Assembly (NCBI GenBank): GCA_014898415.1
Contig: RCTD01000028.1
Location: 248,001-312,000 of the forward strand
DNA: 64,000 nucleotides
From: Stromatinia cepivora
Lineage: Eukaryota > Ascomycota > Leotiomycetes > Helotiales > Sclerotiniaceae
Reading direction: 5' to 3'
A model generated the notes under the pieces. That model was given only the letters and a program-made list of their open reading frames with translations, was not told the origin of the DNA and made no database searches. This document shows, piece by piece, positions 35,776-46,862 of the stretch. A program made the translations under genes and the position numbers. Numbering within the stretch: the stretch's first letter is position 1; every line of letters starts with the position of its first letter.

Positions 35776-36534
35776 TTAGACTCCACCAACCTTCATGCCT
35801 ACAGCAACACGAAGGGTATCGCGTCTAGTTTCAAGCCCTCCAGTAGTACTGAGCCCCAGTGCTAAAAGCACTCGATTAATATTCGCACTTGACATACGGC
35901 TAAGAGCAGCAGGTGTTTCAGGAAATTCCGGAATATTTTCGGAAGTGCCTGCATTGACCAGAGGAGAAAGCTGTCTATCAACGAAAGCTACCATTGAGTT
36001 TTGTGTTCGAGCCGCAGAATTGAGGTTTCTAATATTGAGAGACAATAGATTAGTATATATATAGATATAATCACTAAAAGTACAATATCTAGAAAGAAGA
36101 GTTCAATCGATCTCGCAGGTTCGTATGTGGTTTGATAGAGGATAGTTACTGGAATGGGGAACTTACAAAGCCATAATCCTTGTCTCTAAGCTATCAAATC
36201 TCTGATCAATCCTTTGCCATCTATCTTCCATCTGTGTCTGCATCTGTTGCATCTGCATCTGCGTCTGTTGTATCTGTCTCTGCATCTGTGTTTGTTGGTC
36301 CTGCAACCCTTCAACCCGGTCAGTTAATCGTGCGAGAGCATTCTCAAACCCTCCAACCCGGCCAGCTAACCCTTCAAACTGGCCAGCTAACCCTTCAACC
36401 CGGTCAGTTAATCGTGTGAGAGCATTGAGAATATCAGCTCCTTGATTGAATGCAGGAATATTGTTGAATTTAGGGCATTCTTCGGAGACTATGCTGAATG
36501 CTTGTGATAGTCGATCGAGGTTGGGAGCTGCCAT
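35776..36534 (-). CDS. Coiled-coil protein with conserved C-terminal helical motif (uncharacterised fungal family)
   Basis: Two coding exons, 36534-36167 and 36028-35776, give 206 residues. The intron 36166-36029 has donor GTAAGT and acceptor ATTAG and joins MAL to NLNSAARTQNS in frame. The start is the ATG at 36534 (MAAPNLDRLSQAF); an in-frame ATG at 36546 falls inside a likely 5' UTR intron. Residues 1-36 are conserved-looking (VSEECPKFNNIPAFNQGADIL). Residues 37-120 form a heptad coiled coil with a duplicated LTRLTDRVEGL block and a Gln/Met-rich stretch. The C-terminus PETPAALSRMSSANINRVL and LALGLSTTGGLETRRDTL resembles a SAP-like helix pair. I recall similar proteins as uncharacterised in many filamentous ascomycetes; no function is known to me. 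It is fully open, of normal composition, and sits inside an AT-rich RIP block. Confidence 0.83.
36029..36166 (-). other. Coding intron of the coiled-coil gene
   Basis: 138 bp, donor GTAAGTTCCC, acceptor CAATATTAG with CTAATCTATTG upstream as branch region. Phase 2. Confidence 0.78.
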
Positions 36535-36540
36535 TATGGA

Positions 36541-36615
36541 CTGCATAAGGTATAAATTAGTCAAAACATAAACATGACCAGGACGGTTGACATCAGGTAC
36601 AATGTGTGTACGTAC
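36541..36615 (-). other. Likely 5' UTR intron of the coiled-coil gene
   Basis: 75 bp, donor TTAG|GTACGTAC, branch TGACTAATT, acceptor TTATGCAG just seven bases before the ATG at 36534. If spliced, it removes the upstream in-frame ATG and TTG. Confidence 0.62.
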
Positions 36616-36842
36616 CTAACAGAGGAGAGAAGGGTGGTGTTGATGATACTGATGATATTGGTAGATATTGTTGATGATGCTACAATGAAGAATATTATAA
36701 CATAGAATTTTGATGGTACTGATGAAGAATGTTGATGATTGCAATGAAGAATGTTGTGGAGAGAGAGTTGTGTTGTTTAGGGACTAGCATTTTATGTTGG
36801 TGGGGAGATCATGTGGGGCACACTAAGAATAGGAGCTAAACC
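36616..36842 (-). promoter_or_regulatory. 5' UTR and promoter of the coiled-coil gene
   Basis: On the minus strand this is CT- and CAACA-rich (CTCTCTCTCCACAACATTC, then several ATCATCAAC and TTCTTCAT blocks), typical of fungal leaders. GATGAT-type imperfect repeats fill 36635-36755. Composition turns AT-rich again after about 36850. Confidence 0.5.
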
Positions 36843-36849
36843 CCATTAA

Positions 36850-37022
36850 GGACATCCCTCCAATGAGATGATAATATAAAAATAATTTATCATTCGAAAT
36901 ATGAAATAGTTCATAGAAGATATCTTATATAATTTGATAAAAAATATAAAATAAAAAATTTATTTTAATTTAAAATATTTAATTATAAGAAATACAATAA
37001 AGAATTAATTAGTATTAGAATA
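36850..37022. other. AT-rich spacer, possible left part of Co3
   Basis: Nothing recognised. It may be decayed Co3 RT sequence, since a Co3-family solo LTR at 37023 interrupts it and Co3 coding resumes at 37231. Confidence 0.35.
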
Positions 37023-37230
37023 TATCGGAATATGAATCACGTGCATGCTAAGGATGGTAAGGATCACGTGCCTACTAGTGCTCGCACTAGTGCCTCGGCA
37101 TGCACCATTATATAATTCTTCACCTTCTATAGATTCTAGCTCTCTAGGCAAAATCAAAACATATTAATAACCAAAGAGTTCTATACGTTCGTTGATAAGC
37201 TTCACTTCCCCGTATACAGTTATCTCGACA
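37023..37230 (+). mobile_element. Co3-family solo LTR
   Basis: 208 bp, TATCGGAATATGAATCACG...CAGTTATCTCGACA. It matches 46640-46862 but is much less affected by RIP. Flanks GAATA/GAATT form a near-perfect TSD. It holds two CACGTG boxes (37038 and 37065) and an inverted CACTAGTG pair. Confidence 0.82.
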
Positions 37231-37670
37231 GAATTTGAAAATATAAAGTTTTTTATAAAAGATCGAGAAACTTTATTATTCGAGAATCCCTTCAAATTCA
37301 ACAGAATTATTATTATCCAAACAAACGATGGTTTTATTTATATCAATCAGAAAAAACAATATACGAATTTATAATTCATCAAAATATAATCAATCGATAT
37401 TTATAATACAAAAGGCAAAGTTCGAAAAAATGTGATTTTAAAGAATTAATATATTGTTTAATATATAAGAAGAATTTATATTTCGATAATATATCAATTA
37501 GAAGTATTATTTGCTTTTTCTTTTATTATTTGGATTATTAACCTTAAAAAGGAAGATACAAAATTGATAAATAAAACAATCCAATAGTAAATGAACAATT
37601 CAATTAAAGAATTGAAATTCGTATCATTCGATTTTGATTTCTTGAAATTAATAATATTCATAAATATATT
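37231..37670 (+). pseudogene. Co3 RT/RNase H junction, left half
   Basis: EFENIKFFIKDRETLLFENP, IQTNDGFIYINQKKQY and ELKFVSFDFDFLKLIIF are the copia RT C-terminus leading into RNase H. It is cut by Co2 at 37671. With the ATATT duplication removed, the frame runs on into FINNQDLFLQIKYIIIL at 45937. Confidence 0.75.
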
Positions 37671-37979
37671 TGTCACGGAAAGCCCCGCAATCCCCTGTAT
37701 CTTATGAAGGATCAAAGCGTATACTTTCCAATCGGAATGAAGGATTTATTAGCCCTTATCAATCCATCAATTGATAAGGTGATCCTGATATACTAATAAA
37801 CAAAGATCTAGTCTAATTAAGGTGTATATCGGCTAGATAATCACTTATTTGTTCTATATATACAGCTCTTGATTCATATAATCAAGAGTAAGTCATTCAA
37901 TTCTTTTACTCTATCAATCATATGTACCATTTATTCAACGATCCCTGAAAGTGCTATGTAATTATACTATCCTGTGATA
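37671..37979 (+). repeat. Co2 5' LTR
   Basis: 309 bp. It shares the segment CTTGATTCATATAATCAAG, a near-palindrome, with the 3' LTR and the solo copy at 22650. Confidence 0.92.
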
Positions 37980-37992
37980 GTTATGAGTTTGG
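37980..37992 (+). promoter_or_regulatory. Co2 primer-binding site (initiator tRNA-Met type)
   Basis: GTTATGAGTTTGG immediately follows the LTR. It equals GTTATGAGCCCGG, complementary to the initiator tRNA-Met anticodon arm, after three C-to-T changes. The intact version is seen at 33883-33896. Confidence 0.6.
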
Positions 37993-38099
37993 TAGTTCTT
38001 AAAATCTATGCAACTTTTTATCTGATGATTACTAAGTATTTAAGGGATCATTTTTAAAATATCATTTCTATTTTATTTATAATTCAATATTTATATCAA

Positions 38100-41000
38100 T
38101 TTAGTTACTTTTATTCAATATGGTAAAGAATCAAAACGATTTTCTTTTTATAATCCGTATTCAATAATTGGAGTGGTATTTATGCTTGAAAAATAAGTGT
38201 CAAGTTTAAGGAATCTGGGATTCAGTTAATCCAGAGAACGATCTGTTTATTTCTATATCAGCGATATCCACTTCAAATTCTGATCTGATGAGTGAGTCTA
38301 TCTGTATTTAGGTCGATTAGTTTTCAATCAAATCATTTGTTTTATTTTCTATTATTGATTTTTAAGTCAAATATGATTAAAAGAAATAAATTCAATATTA
38401 AAAGGAATTCTTGGAATATTTTGTAGCGATCCAATTCAGGGAAGATGTTAATGAAGATACGAAGATGAAAGATTCTGATGGTAATATATTGGGATTCATT
38501 TTTAATAGATTCATTGCTTTATTCCTAATTATCTTCCAAGAAATCTCCTTCGAATTTGCTTTTCTCTAATTGGAATATCGATACTGATAATAAGAATATA
38601 TATAGAATCACAAAGCTTTTAGGGATGTTTATGAGTGGATCGAATCGTCAGTTGATCAAGTACATTTTATAAAGCTATCCATTCTCAATCAGGGTATTAC
38701 AGCTCTTCCATTTAAAACGATTATCAATACATTCAAAAAGAAGTTTGTATTTATGGTAATTATTGTTAAGCTTATAGTATTACAAGAATATCGATTTGTT
38801 TTAACACAAGTCTCGCTCAACAGAACCGATTTTGTCAAATGGTATAAGGATTGGACTATAATCTATATCAAAGTTTTTATATATAAGATTATTGAGGTAT
38901 AGAATGAAGTTATTATTAATACTTTTCTATAAGCTATTAATATTAGGATATTTCTAATTTGGGCAAATACTATAATTATATAGATCGAAATGAACAATTA
39001 ATTTGGATTATTTAATTTCTTATTCAAGCAATTCGGAGATATTTTTGGAGGATTAATCTTCCAGGATTTTATTTCTTTAAAAGCTAAAGGAGGAGTATAT
39101 TTTATGTTTATCTTTTTTTAAAATGATAAAAGGTTTAAGAAGAATAAGAAGAGTATCAACTTTGGAAGCAATCAAGGGATCAAGAAGATCTGGGAATATC
39201 TTTGTAGAATCGAATCTAAATGGAACAATAGAATTGGTTATAGTTATATTACATACAATTACAAAATCATAGAATTAACGTTTACCGGAAGAATTAATCC
39301 ATTATTCAAAAAGATATTCAACAAAAATAAACTACAAGTAATTAAGGATCAAGCAAAATTGTATTTATAAAAGCAGTTTTATTTTGATTGAATCAAAAAA
39401 AAATGAATGAAAAATTCCATTGATTCTTCAGAATCTTCAATCAATGTTGCTATTTTGAATATTTGATACAATCAATCAGGGGTATACTCTATAATAATGA
39501 AAGTATATCATCTATTTAATAATACCTTGCTCGATAATTGTGATATTATATATATTGTGAATAATATATCTTTATTGAATGATTATCAATATTGATTATC
39601 CGATTCTAATGATTTTATAGAAATAAACATTTCTAGTTTCCAAATTTTAGAATACAGGGTTTGTATTATCAAAGGGATTATCAAAAGAGAAGGTTATTCT
39701 AATAATGATTTGGTTTTGAATGATATAGTATTTATCTTTGGTTTTTATATCAATATTGTTTTGAAGATTCGATTAAAGAAAGCCGACCTATAGTTTTCAG
39801 AATATGATTATATTCTTTGTAAAGAAGATTATACAAATAGTATAGTAGTTATTCAATATATTTATACTGAAAATCTTATATTCTTAGAATACAAATCGCT
39901 TTTTATTTATTCAAGTATTTTTTTATCTATTTCCATAAATAATCCTTCTATAATGTATTTAACAATAAATAGAAAAATAAATAAAGTATTCTATTGTTCT
40001 TGCGATCTATCTTTTCCAAGAAAAGATACGAATGAAATATGGTATAAACGCTTTGAGCATTTAGGGAAAGAAGTTCTTGAATATTTAGTATTTGCAATAT
40101 AAAACATCAAAATAAAAGATATCATTCGTTCCAATTATATTGACTACATTTGTACTTATACAAAGCAAATCATTTTTTGCGCTTTAAGTGATTATTAGCT
40201 ATTTCGGTTTTTCTACAAAATTCAATGGGATTTTTTTGATTTCGATAAAGAGTATAATAATATATTATGATTTCTACTGATTAAAGAAATATACTATAGC
40301 AAAATCTTTTTATATTCAATCTACCGCAAAATATACAATGAAGTATTTATAATCATCCAAAACTTTGTAGCCTAGGTTCACTATAAGTATGACTTAATAA
40401 TCGTAATAATCAAATAGGATAATAATATATTTGTTATTAGAGTCATAAAAGCAATATTATTTGAGAAATAGATCAAACAAGAAGGCATCGAATTTGAACT
40501 ATCCCTATCTTACACATATAAATTTAATAAAGGATCAGAATATACAAAACAAGAAATAATCACAAAACAAATAAAAATACAGATTATAATGGATTTACCG
40601 GACAAATTGTGAATGAAAGTAATACAAGTTATTATTTATTTATATAATATAAATCCTTTAAAGACCAAATCCTTTAAATCGTTTAATAAAATACTCGATA
40701 TATAATTCTATAATTATTTTTATAAAGATAATCCTTTATTTGTAAAGAAAATATCTAACGATCTCCATCCCAATTGGAATGGAATCTATAGATATAAATG
40801 TCGAGTTTATTCTTTAGATAAAAATAAAGAAACTGGAATTAATAGGAAATGATACAAAATCAATCTTCGAATATATATTGGATATTTAATGGGTTATATC
40901 CCAGGCATATTAATCTATTATATATGGATATCCAAATTCGATAGAGTTATTATTATTTGAAATATAATGTTCAATAAGGAATTCATTTATTATATAGATT

Positions 41001-43720
41001 CCATTAATCAAATAATCGATATTTATATTACAAAAGAGTTTAAACAGTTTGCTAGAATCCTTGATTTATAAGATCATATCGAATTGGATAGAACGATTAT
41101 TCAAAACGAGGATAATTATGAGGACTTCATTTATCTATCTATTTTTATAAATCGAAAAGCCCTTAATTCATTTATCAAATATATTTCAGATCTATTGCCT
41201 ACAAACGAATTGGTTTCGGGGGTAGATACAGATTTGGGGGGTGATGATGGGAATAAAGAAATCGATTTAGGATTATCCAATTCATTTAATCCTTTAAATA
41301 GTAAGGATAAAGTATATAATGAAGATATACAAATACTGATCGATCCTTTTATTAAAGAAACTAGAGAAGTCGACTTTTTCATTAAAGAGCAATTATATTT
41401 TGTGAATAAAGATATTAGTATTGTTTAAAGAGATATCCATAACAATAATACAGATCCCGATTTTATCGAATATATTGATATAAAGAATATAAAATATAAA
41501 TCTATTGATTGTATTATCAAAGTTCTTTGTAATATATACGAAAGTGATTCAGAGATCGTTTTAATCGATCAATCTCAATATTCCAAAAGGAAGTATATAT
41601 ATTAGAATAATCAATTAGAGTATTCTATAAAGGAAATCCAATCATTACAAAGATTGCCATACTCTATATATTTATCTGATCGATTTATAAAAAACTCGCG
41701 GACTTATAATCTCGAATAAATGCTTAAAAGAGCTCATATTATAAGGATTGAAATATCCAGGGCTCAGATCAATCCATCTGAGTTTCAATTATACAATTAT
41801 CACTCAAAATCACCTCTCTTCCGGGAGTCACCTGGCTCTCACGTCCCAAAACAATTAATATATATATAAAAGCAATTATATATACAACAACGTTATCAAG
41901 GGAACAATCCCAATATTAGATTCTATATAGAAACTATTATATCTCAAAGAATAAATTCAATAGGATTATTCTATTTAAACAACTTTCATTTTATATTTTA
42001 ATTTGATCAATAAAAAATAAACGATATAAAGGAATGTTCCCAATTTATAATAATTCATAATATAATCATTATTGGAATTGAAGCAAAACCATTACTGTTT
42101 TCTATCTAATCTACAATCAATAGATTATAAACAATATCACTTCCTCGAATTCATATATTTATAATTCCAAAATTACTTTGTTTTTATTACCTATTAGAAG
42201 ATCATCAAATGGGATATTGATTCAAATAGAACTATAATCTTGAGATTAATAACCTTAAGATTAGGAAAACCTAACATAAAATCGATTCTGGATCGGAATC
42301 TTTAAAACCGATCCCTTTTCAATAGGTATTTATATATAAATGTAATAATCAAGATTTAATTACTCATTACCGCTTATATTTAATAATATAAGGAAATCTC
42401 TAAATTAAGAGTATTATTAAGACTATTTACGCCGCTATATTAGCAAACCGATCATTCCGAATCATAATAACAATCATTATTAAATACGATCTCGAAATAA
42501 AGCAATACGATATAATCAATACCTTTGTTAATATTTTGTACAATCCTTCCAATACTTCAATTATATATTATCTATCTAATGGATACAAAATCCTAAACAA
42601 AAATGTTATAATCGATCGAACTTTGTATGGTCTATAAGATTCCCCAATTATATAGTTTAGGGATTTCATTCGAATACTTGAGAAACTAGGATTGATATAA
42701 TATAAGAAGGAACCATATTTATACATTAATTTAGAATACACTATTATGATTCTTTTCTTTATAAACAATATTTAGATCATTTATTATAAAAAAAACGAAT
42801 CAATTGCTACAAAAATCATCAAGGGAATCAAAACTGTATATGAACTACGAGACCTGGAAAACACTAAGTAGTTTCTGGATATACATATATTCTGTAATCG
42901 ATTCAAGAAAAAGTTGTAATTAATTTATAATATATATATTGAAAAGATTACTAAGAAATTCAAAGTAATAAATAGAACAGTAAACATACCGCTCCTGATA
43001 ATGATATTTCGGAAAAATCAGGATCAAGTTCCTATATATATTATAAAAATATATCAAGAGAAAATAGATTCAATATTATATATTACAATCATTATAAAAG
43101 CGGATATATCATTCGTTACTTTGCAATTGAGCCACTATTTGACCAATCCATCGAACAATTATATAAAAGCTATCGATCACTATTTACAATATCTATAGAA
43201 TACAAGATATCTCGTGATCCAATATAATGATGATTAAATACCACAACTTCTCGTCTTCTCAAACACTTTTTTTGCAGATGATCTAGATACTTATCAATCA
43301 TCCCAAGAATATATTATATCCCTTTTCGGTGATTTAGTCATATAGAAAGCATCCAAGCAAAACACCATAACCACCTCGACTACCAAAACAGAACTTCTCG
43401 AAATCGAATATACATCAAAAGAAACCATAACAATCTTACATTTCTTAAAAGAAATCGATCTAACAATAAAAGAGCCTATAACGATCTTCTACAATAACCA
43501 GCAAACGATCAGATTAATGATTAATGAAAACGAATGGATCATTACGAAACTACATCACATCGATATCCAAAATATATGATTACATTAAGAATATTCAAAA
43601 GGGAACTTTTATATAATCTATCTACCGACCACCGATATGACTATTGATGGGCTCATTAAGAACTTTACAAGACAAAAGTTCGAACATTTCTGATCCCTTT
43701 TTAATCTACAAAATATAAGC
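38100..43720 (+). pseudogene. Co2 gag-pol, RIP-broken
   Basis: The gag region (38100-39900) is poorly recognisable. The GAG-pre-integrase motif IWYKRFEHLGKEVLEYL is near 40036-40090, followed by the integrase with YIDYICTYTKQI and a long insert. The middle piece 41084-41428 is open for 114 codons and acidic. RT near 42290-43200 has KPIPFQ*VFIYKC, YDLEIKQYDIINTFV, TLYGL*DSPII and LILFFINNI. RNase H has KADISFVTLQLSHYLTNPS at 43108-43165, and the C-terminal TDHRYDY/TIDGLIKNFTRQKFEHF lies near 43625-43690. Stops replace Trp, Arg and Gln codons throughout. Confidence 0.82.
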
Positions 43721-44402
43721 AACAGAATCATAAAGCTTAAATAACGATGATTATAAAGCTTGAATAATAACAATCTGAAGTTTGTATTTCTTCCCTTTAG
43801 TATAAATGGAATAAATTCTATTTGGTATCCCAGATTATTATATTTTTCTACAATGCGCTCCAATTTGTATATTCCATATTCATCGGAAAACAAAGAACAA
43901 TTAAGGCCGATTACTTTTCCACTCTTTATTTTCCTATTCTCAAAGAAAAATAAGTTTCTTTCTAAATTCAATAGTTTGAAGTTCAAATAAAAGAGCTTTT
44001 GGATTATCCATAACAATCAAGAAACAAGGAACAATTAAAGCAATCAGAATTATTGATACTATCGGTATTACAAAAGCCAAAGAACTATTCCTTCTTTCCT
44101 TTTTCTTTGAATATATCATCTGCTTTTTTCTTCTTTTCTTTTTTATCACTCTTTCTTTTTCATCCTTATTATTGCTTTCCAAAATTACAATATACTTCTT
44201 TTATTCAATTTTTCGAGGATTTTGGTGAGTAATATAATAAGGAAAGGGGGAACGATGATATAGGGGCAAAAGAACAATTTCTTTTTTTTTCTCGATCTTT
44301 AATATCATCTTCATTGCAATTCTATATCCCTACTTGGATTATACAACCAATGATTAATATATTATAAAGGTAGGGAATGAACAAAAAACTTATTTTTGAA
44401 TT

Positions 44403-45175
44403 TTATTGATAAACGGCGATATAATAATCTGCTAGAGAATAAAGGAAAGCCAGCAAAAGAGTATACAGATGAATATTACAATTCCAATACCGACAATTAT
44501 TCGGTTTGGAAGAATCAATAAAGCATTTACTGTGAAAATTATATCTTTCAGTGATTAACGATTTCATATATCGAACGTATAAATGATCGTTCCTTTCCCC
44601 ACAATTCCTATCATCTTTTGTTTTGGCTAGAAAACCAGCAATTTTTGATAATCTTTTTTCTTTCTTTTCTTCATCTAATTCATCATCCGAAAAACCCAAC
44701 ATTGAAGGATTGAATGGATCGTTATCATTAGATAAAGAAACATTTCCTTTTTTCTTTCCTTTATCGAATGATTTTTACCTCAACAATTACAAATACAGGA
44801 TTAATAAAACTTTTCAATTATATAATAGAATTCAAGAATAAAACCTATTTTCAAATTACTATCTGAATCTATAATTAGCAATTGATTATGACGAGTAATA
44901 GTTCTTTCGATAAAGGGGAACGGTTTTTGAAATAAATGATGGTGTATCATTCTAGGAACAGATTTAGTTAAATTATACTCCTAGAAATCGATATCTTAGT
45001 TCGTTATTTGCACTAGATTCATTAATTCTTTTTGCTCGATTTGTTGATTTTTCGAAAAAGTACTGGGATCTTCTCTCGCATTCGACTCTCTCAAAGCTTT
45101 CTTCTCAACCACTGTTTGCCTAATATAACTAAAATTTACTTGCTTAACCTTTTTAGACCCCGAAATCTTAGGCAT
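44403..45175 (-). pseudogene. Antisense accessory frame in Co2, broken
   Basis: Minus strand, ATG at 45175: MPKISGSKKVKQVNFSYIRQ, then a Lys/Glu-rich segment ending KELMNLVQITN. The same frame continues for about 60 more codons (EYNLTKSVPRMIHHHLFQKP, ERTITRHNQLLIIDSDS) with only two stops, both explainable as Gln codons hit by C-to-T. A frame change near 44750 leads to MLGFSDDELDEEKKEKRL and SKIAGFLAKTKDD. I do not recognise the family. It lies between pol and the 3' LTR, opposite to pol. Confidence 0.5.
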
Positions 45176-45622
45176 AATAATGATCAATAAAAGCTTAATT
45201 AAAACAAAAACGAGAATACAAAAAGGGGATCCATATACCTTTAAAAAATTTATTTATTTTACTTCGTTATTACGATCAATATATTATAATTTAACAATTA
45301 TATACATTCTCAATTGCTACATTACAGGATCGATCAATCATTTATATTCTTCTGATGGAAAACTTTCTTTTTATTGTTCAAAATCTTGATTTTGAAGAAT
45401 ATCGCAGGTAGCAAGCCGAAGATTAAGAGAAATTTGCGATTTATATATACTCAAATTCTTCTTTATTCTAAGGGTACCAGGATCATTTCAGGTTTATATG
45501 TTATACCAATCCTTGGTTGATGTTTGCTTATGATCGCCTTGCATATTCATTCACGAATCATATGAATTGCCACTTTCTATACCTTTCCATTTGTTTCAGA
45601 TCGCCTTCCGATCTGGGGGGTG

Positions 45623-45931
45623 TGTTACGGAAAGCCCTGCAATCCCCTGTATCTTATGAAGGATCAAAGTGTATGCTTTCCAATCGAAATGAAGGATCTA
45701 CTAGCCTTTACCAATCCACCAATTGATAAGGTGATCCTGATATACTAATAAACAAAGATCTAGCCTAATTAAGGTATATATCGGCTAGATAACCACTCAT
45801 TTGTTCTATATATACAGCTCTTGATTCATATAATCAAGGGCAAGTCATTCAATTCTTTTACTCTACCAATCACGTGTACCACCTATTCAACGATCCCTGA
45901 AAGTGCTGTGTAATCATACTATCCCGTGATA
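45623..45931 (+). repeat. Co2 3' LTR
   Basis: 309 bp with CACGTG at 45871-45876 (aatcatatgtac in the 5' LTR). It is preceded by GATCTGGGGGG. Confidence 0.92.
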
Positions 45932-45936
45932 ATATT

Positions 45937-46639
45937 ATTTATTAATAATCAAGATTTATTCTTACAAATCAAATATATTATTATATTAATAAATAAAAGC
46001 AACAAAGCGAATTTAATTCATTAATTATTCGTTAAATATAAAAAAATCATTAAAAATATATTAATATCAAAATTTTATAATATAACTTTAGAATTCGATA
46101 TTAATATAATATTCAAGGATATTATTAAAAGTATATTATCAAAACAGAAAGTATTATTAATTATATATATAGATTCGAAATCATTTTATAATTGTTTTAC
46201 AAAACTAGATTCAATTTGAAAGAAAAGATTGATAATTGATTTAATGATTTTGTAATAATTATATAAATAAAGGGAAATAATAGAAATCAAATAGATTGAT
46301 AAAGAATTTAATTCTATTAATATAATAATAAAGACAAAACTATATTAAGTTTTTAAAGATCTTATAAAGAATAATATAATCAAAATTAAGATTATAGAAT
46401 AAATAAAGAAATTAAAATTTAATAAAAAGAGGATAATATAAATATAGAAATCAAAAAACAAATACAAAACAAAAGGTATTATAGATATATATTCAATTTA
46501 TCGGATATATGATTATTTCATATATAGATTGATTTGAATAAAAAAACAAAACGAAAATTAGAATTGGAAAGAATATTCATTTACCAGGTATATATATTCC
46601 TGGAGTATACGATACTTCGATTTTAAGAAAAATTACCAA
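45937..46639 (+). pseudogene. Co3 RNase H, right half, and 3' region
   Basis: FINNQDLFLQIKYIIILINKS, then NKANLIH, FYNITLEFDINIIFKDII, LLIIYIDSKSFYNCFTKL and RLIIDLMIL form the copia RNase H with its IYxDSKSLYDCL motif. It continues the frame left at 37670. Stops are present. It ends in the 3' LTR at 46640. Confidence 0.78.
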
Positions 46640-46862
46640 TATCGGAATATAAATTATATATATAATAAAGATAATAAGGATAATAAGAATGATAAAGATT
46701 ATATCCATTAATACTCGTACTAATGCTTCGGCATACATCATTATATAGCTTTTCATTTTCTATAGATTCTAGCTTTTTAGACAAATCAAAACGTATTAAC
46801 AACCAAAGAGTTCTATATGTTCGTTGATAAGCTTCACTTCCCCGTATACAGTTATCCCGACA
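46640..46862 (+). repeat. Co3 3' LTR
   Basis: 223 bp, TATCGGAATATAAATTAT...CAGTTATCCCGACA, strongly RIP-affected in its 5' half (CACGTG boxes lost) but well conserved in the last 90 bp. Confidence 0.82.

Larger units (their letters stand above)
37671..45931 (+). mobile_element. Co2: complete Ty1/copia retrotransposon inserted in Co3 RNase H
   Basis: 8261 bp with 309-bp LTRs (37671-37979 and 45623-45931), starting TGTCACGG/TGTTACGG and ending CCYGTGATA. The perfect TSDs are ATATT (37666-37670 and 45932-45936). The primer-binding site follows the 5' LTR, and a GGGGGG polypurine tract lies at 45615-45620 just before the 3' LTR. Pol order is integrase then RT then RNase H. About 1.9 kb between pol and the 3' LTR is not pol and carries an antisense frame. 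It is large for a fungal copia element because of that extra segment and a long gag region. Confidence 0.93.

Noticed and set aside
43618..44016. 132-codon minus-strand frame at the end of Co2 pol
   Set aside because: Its right end is antisense to the RNase H C-terminus (TIDGLIKNF motif on the plus strand); only the frames further right look like independent antisense coding.
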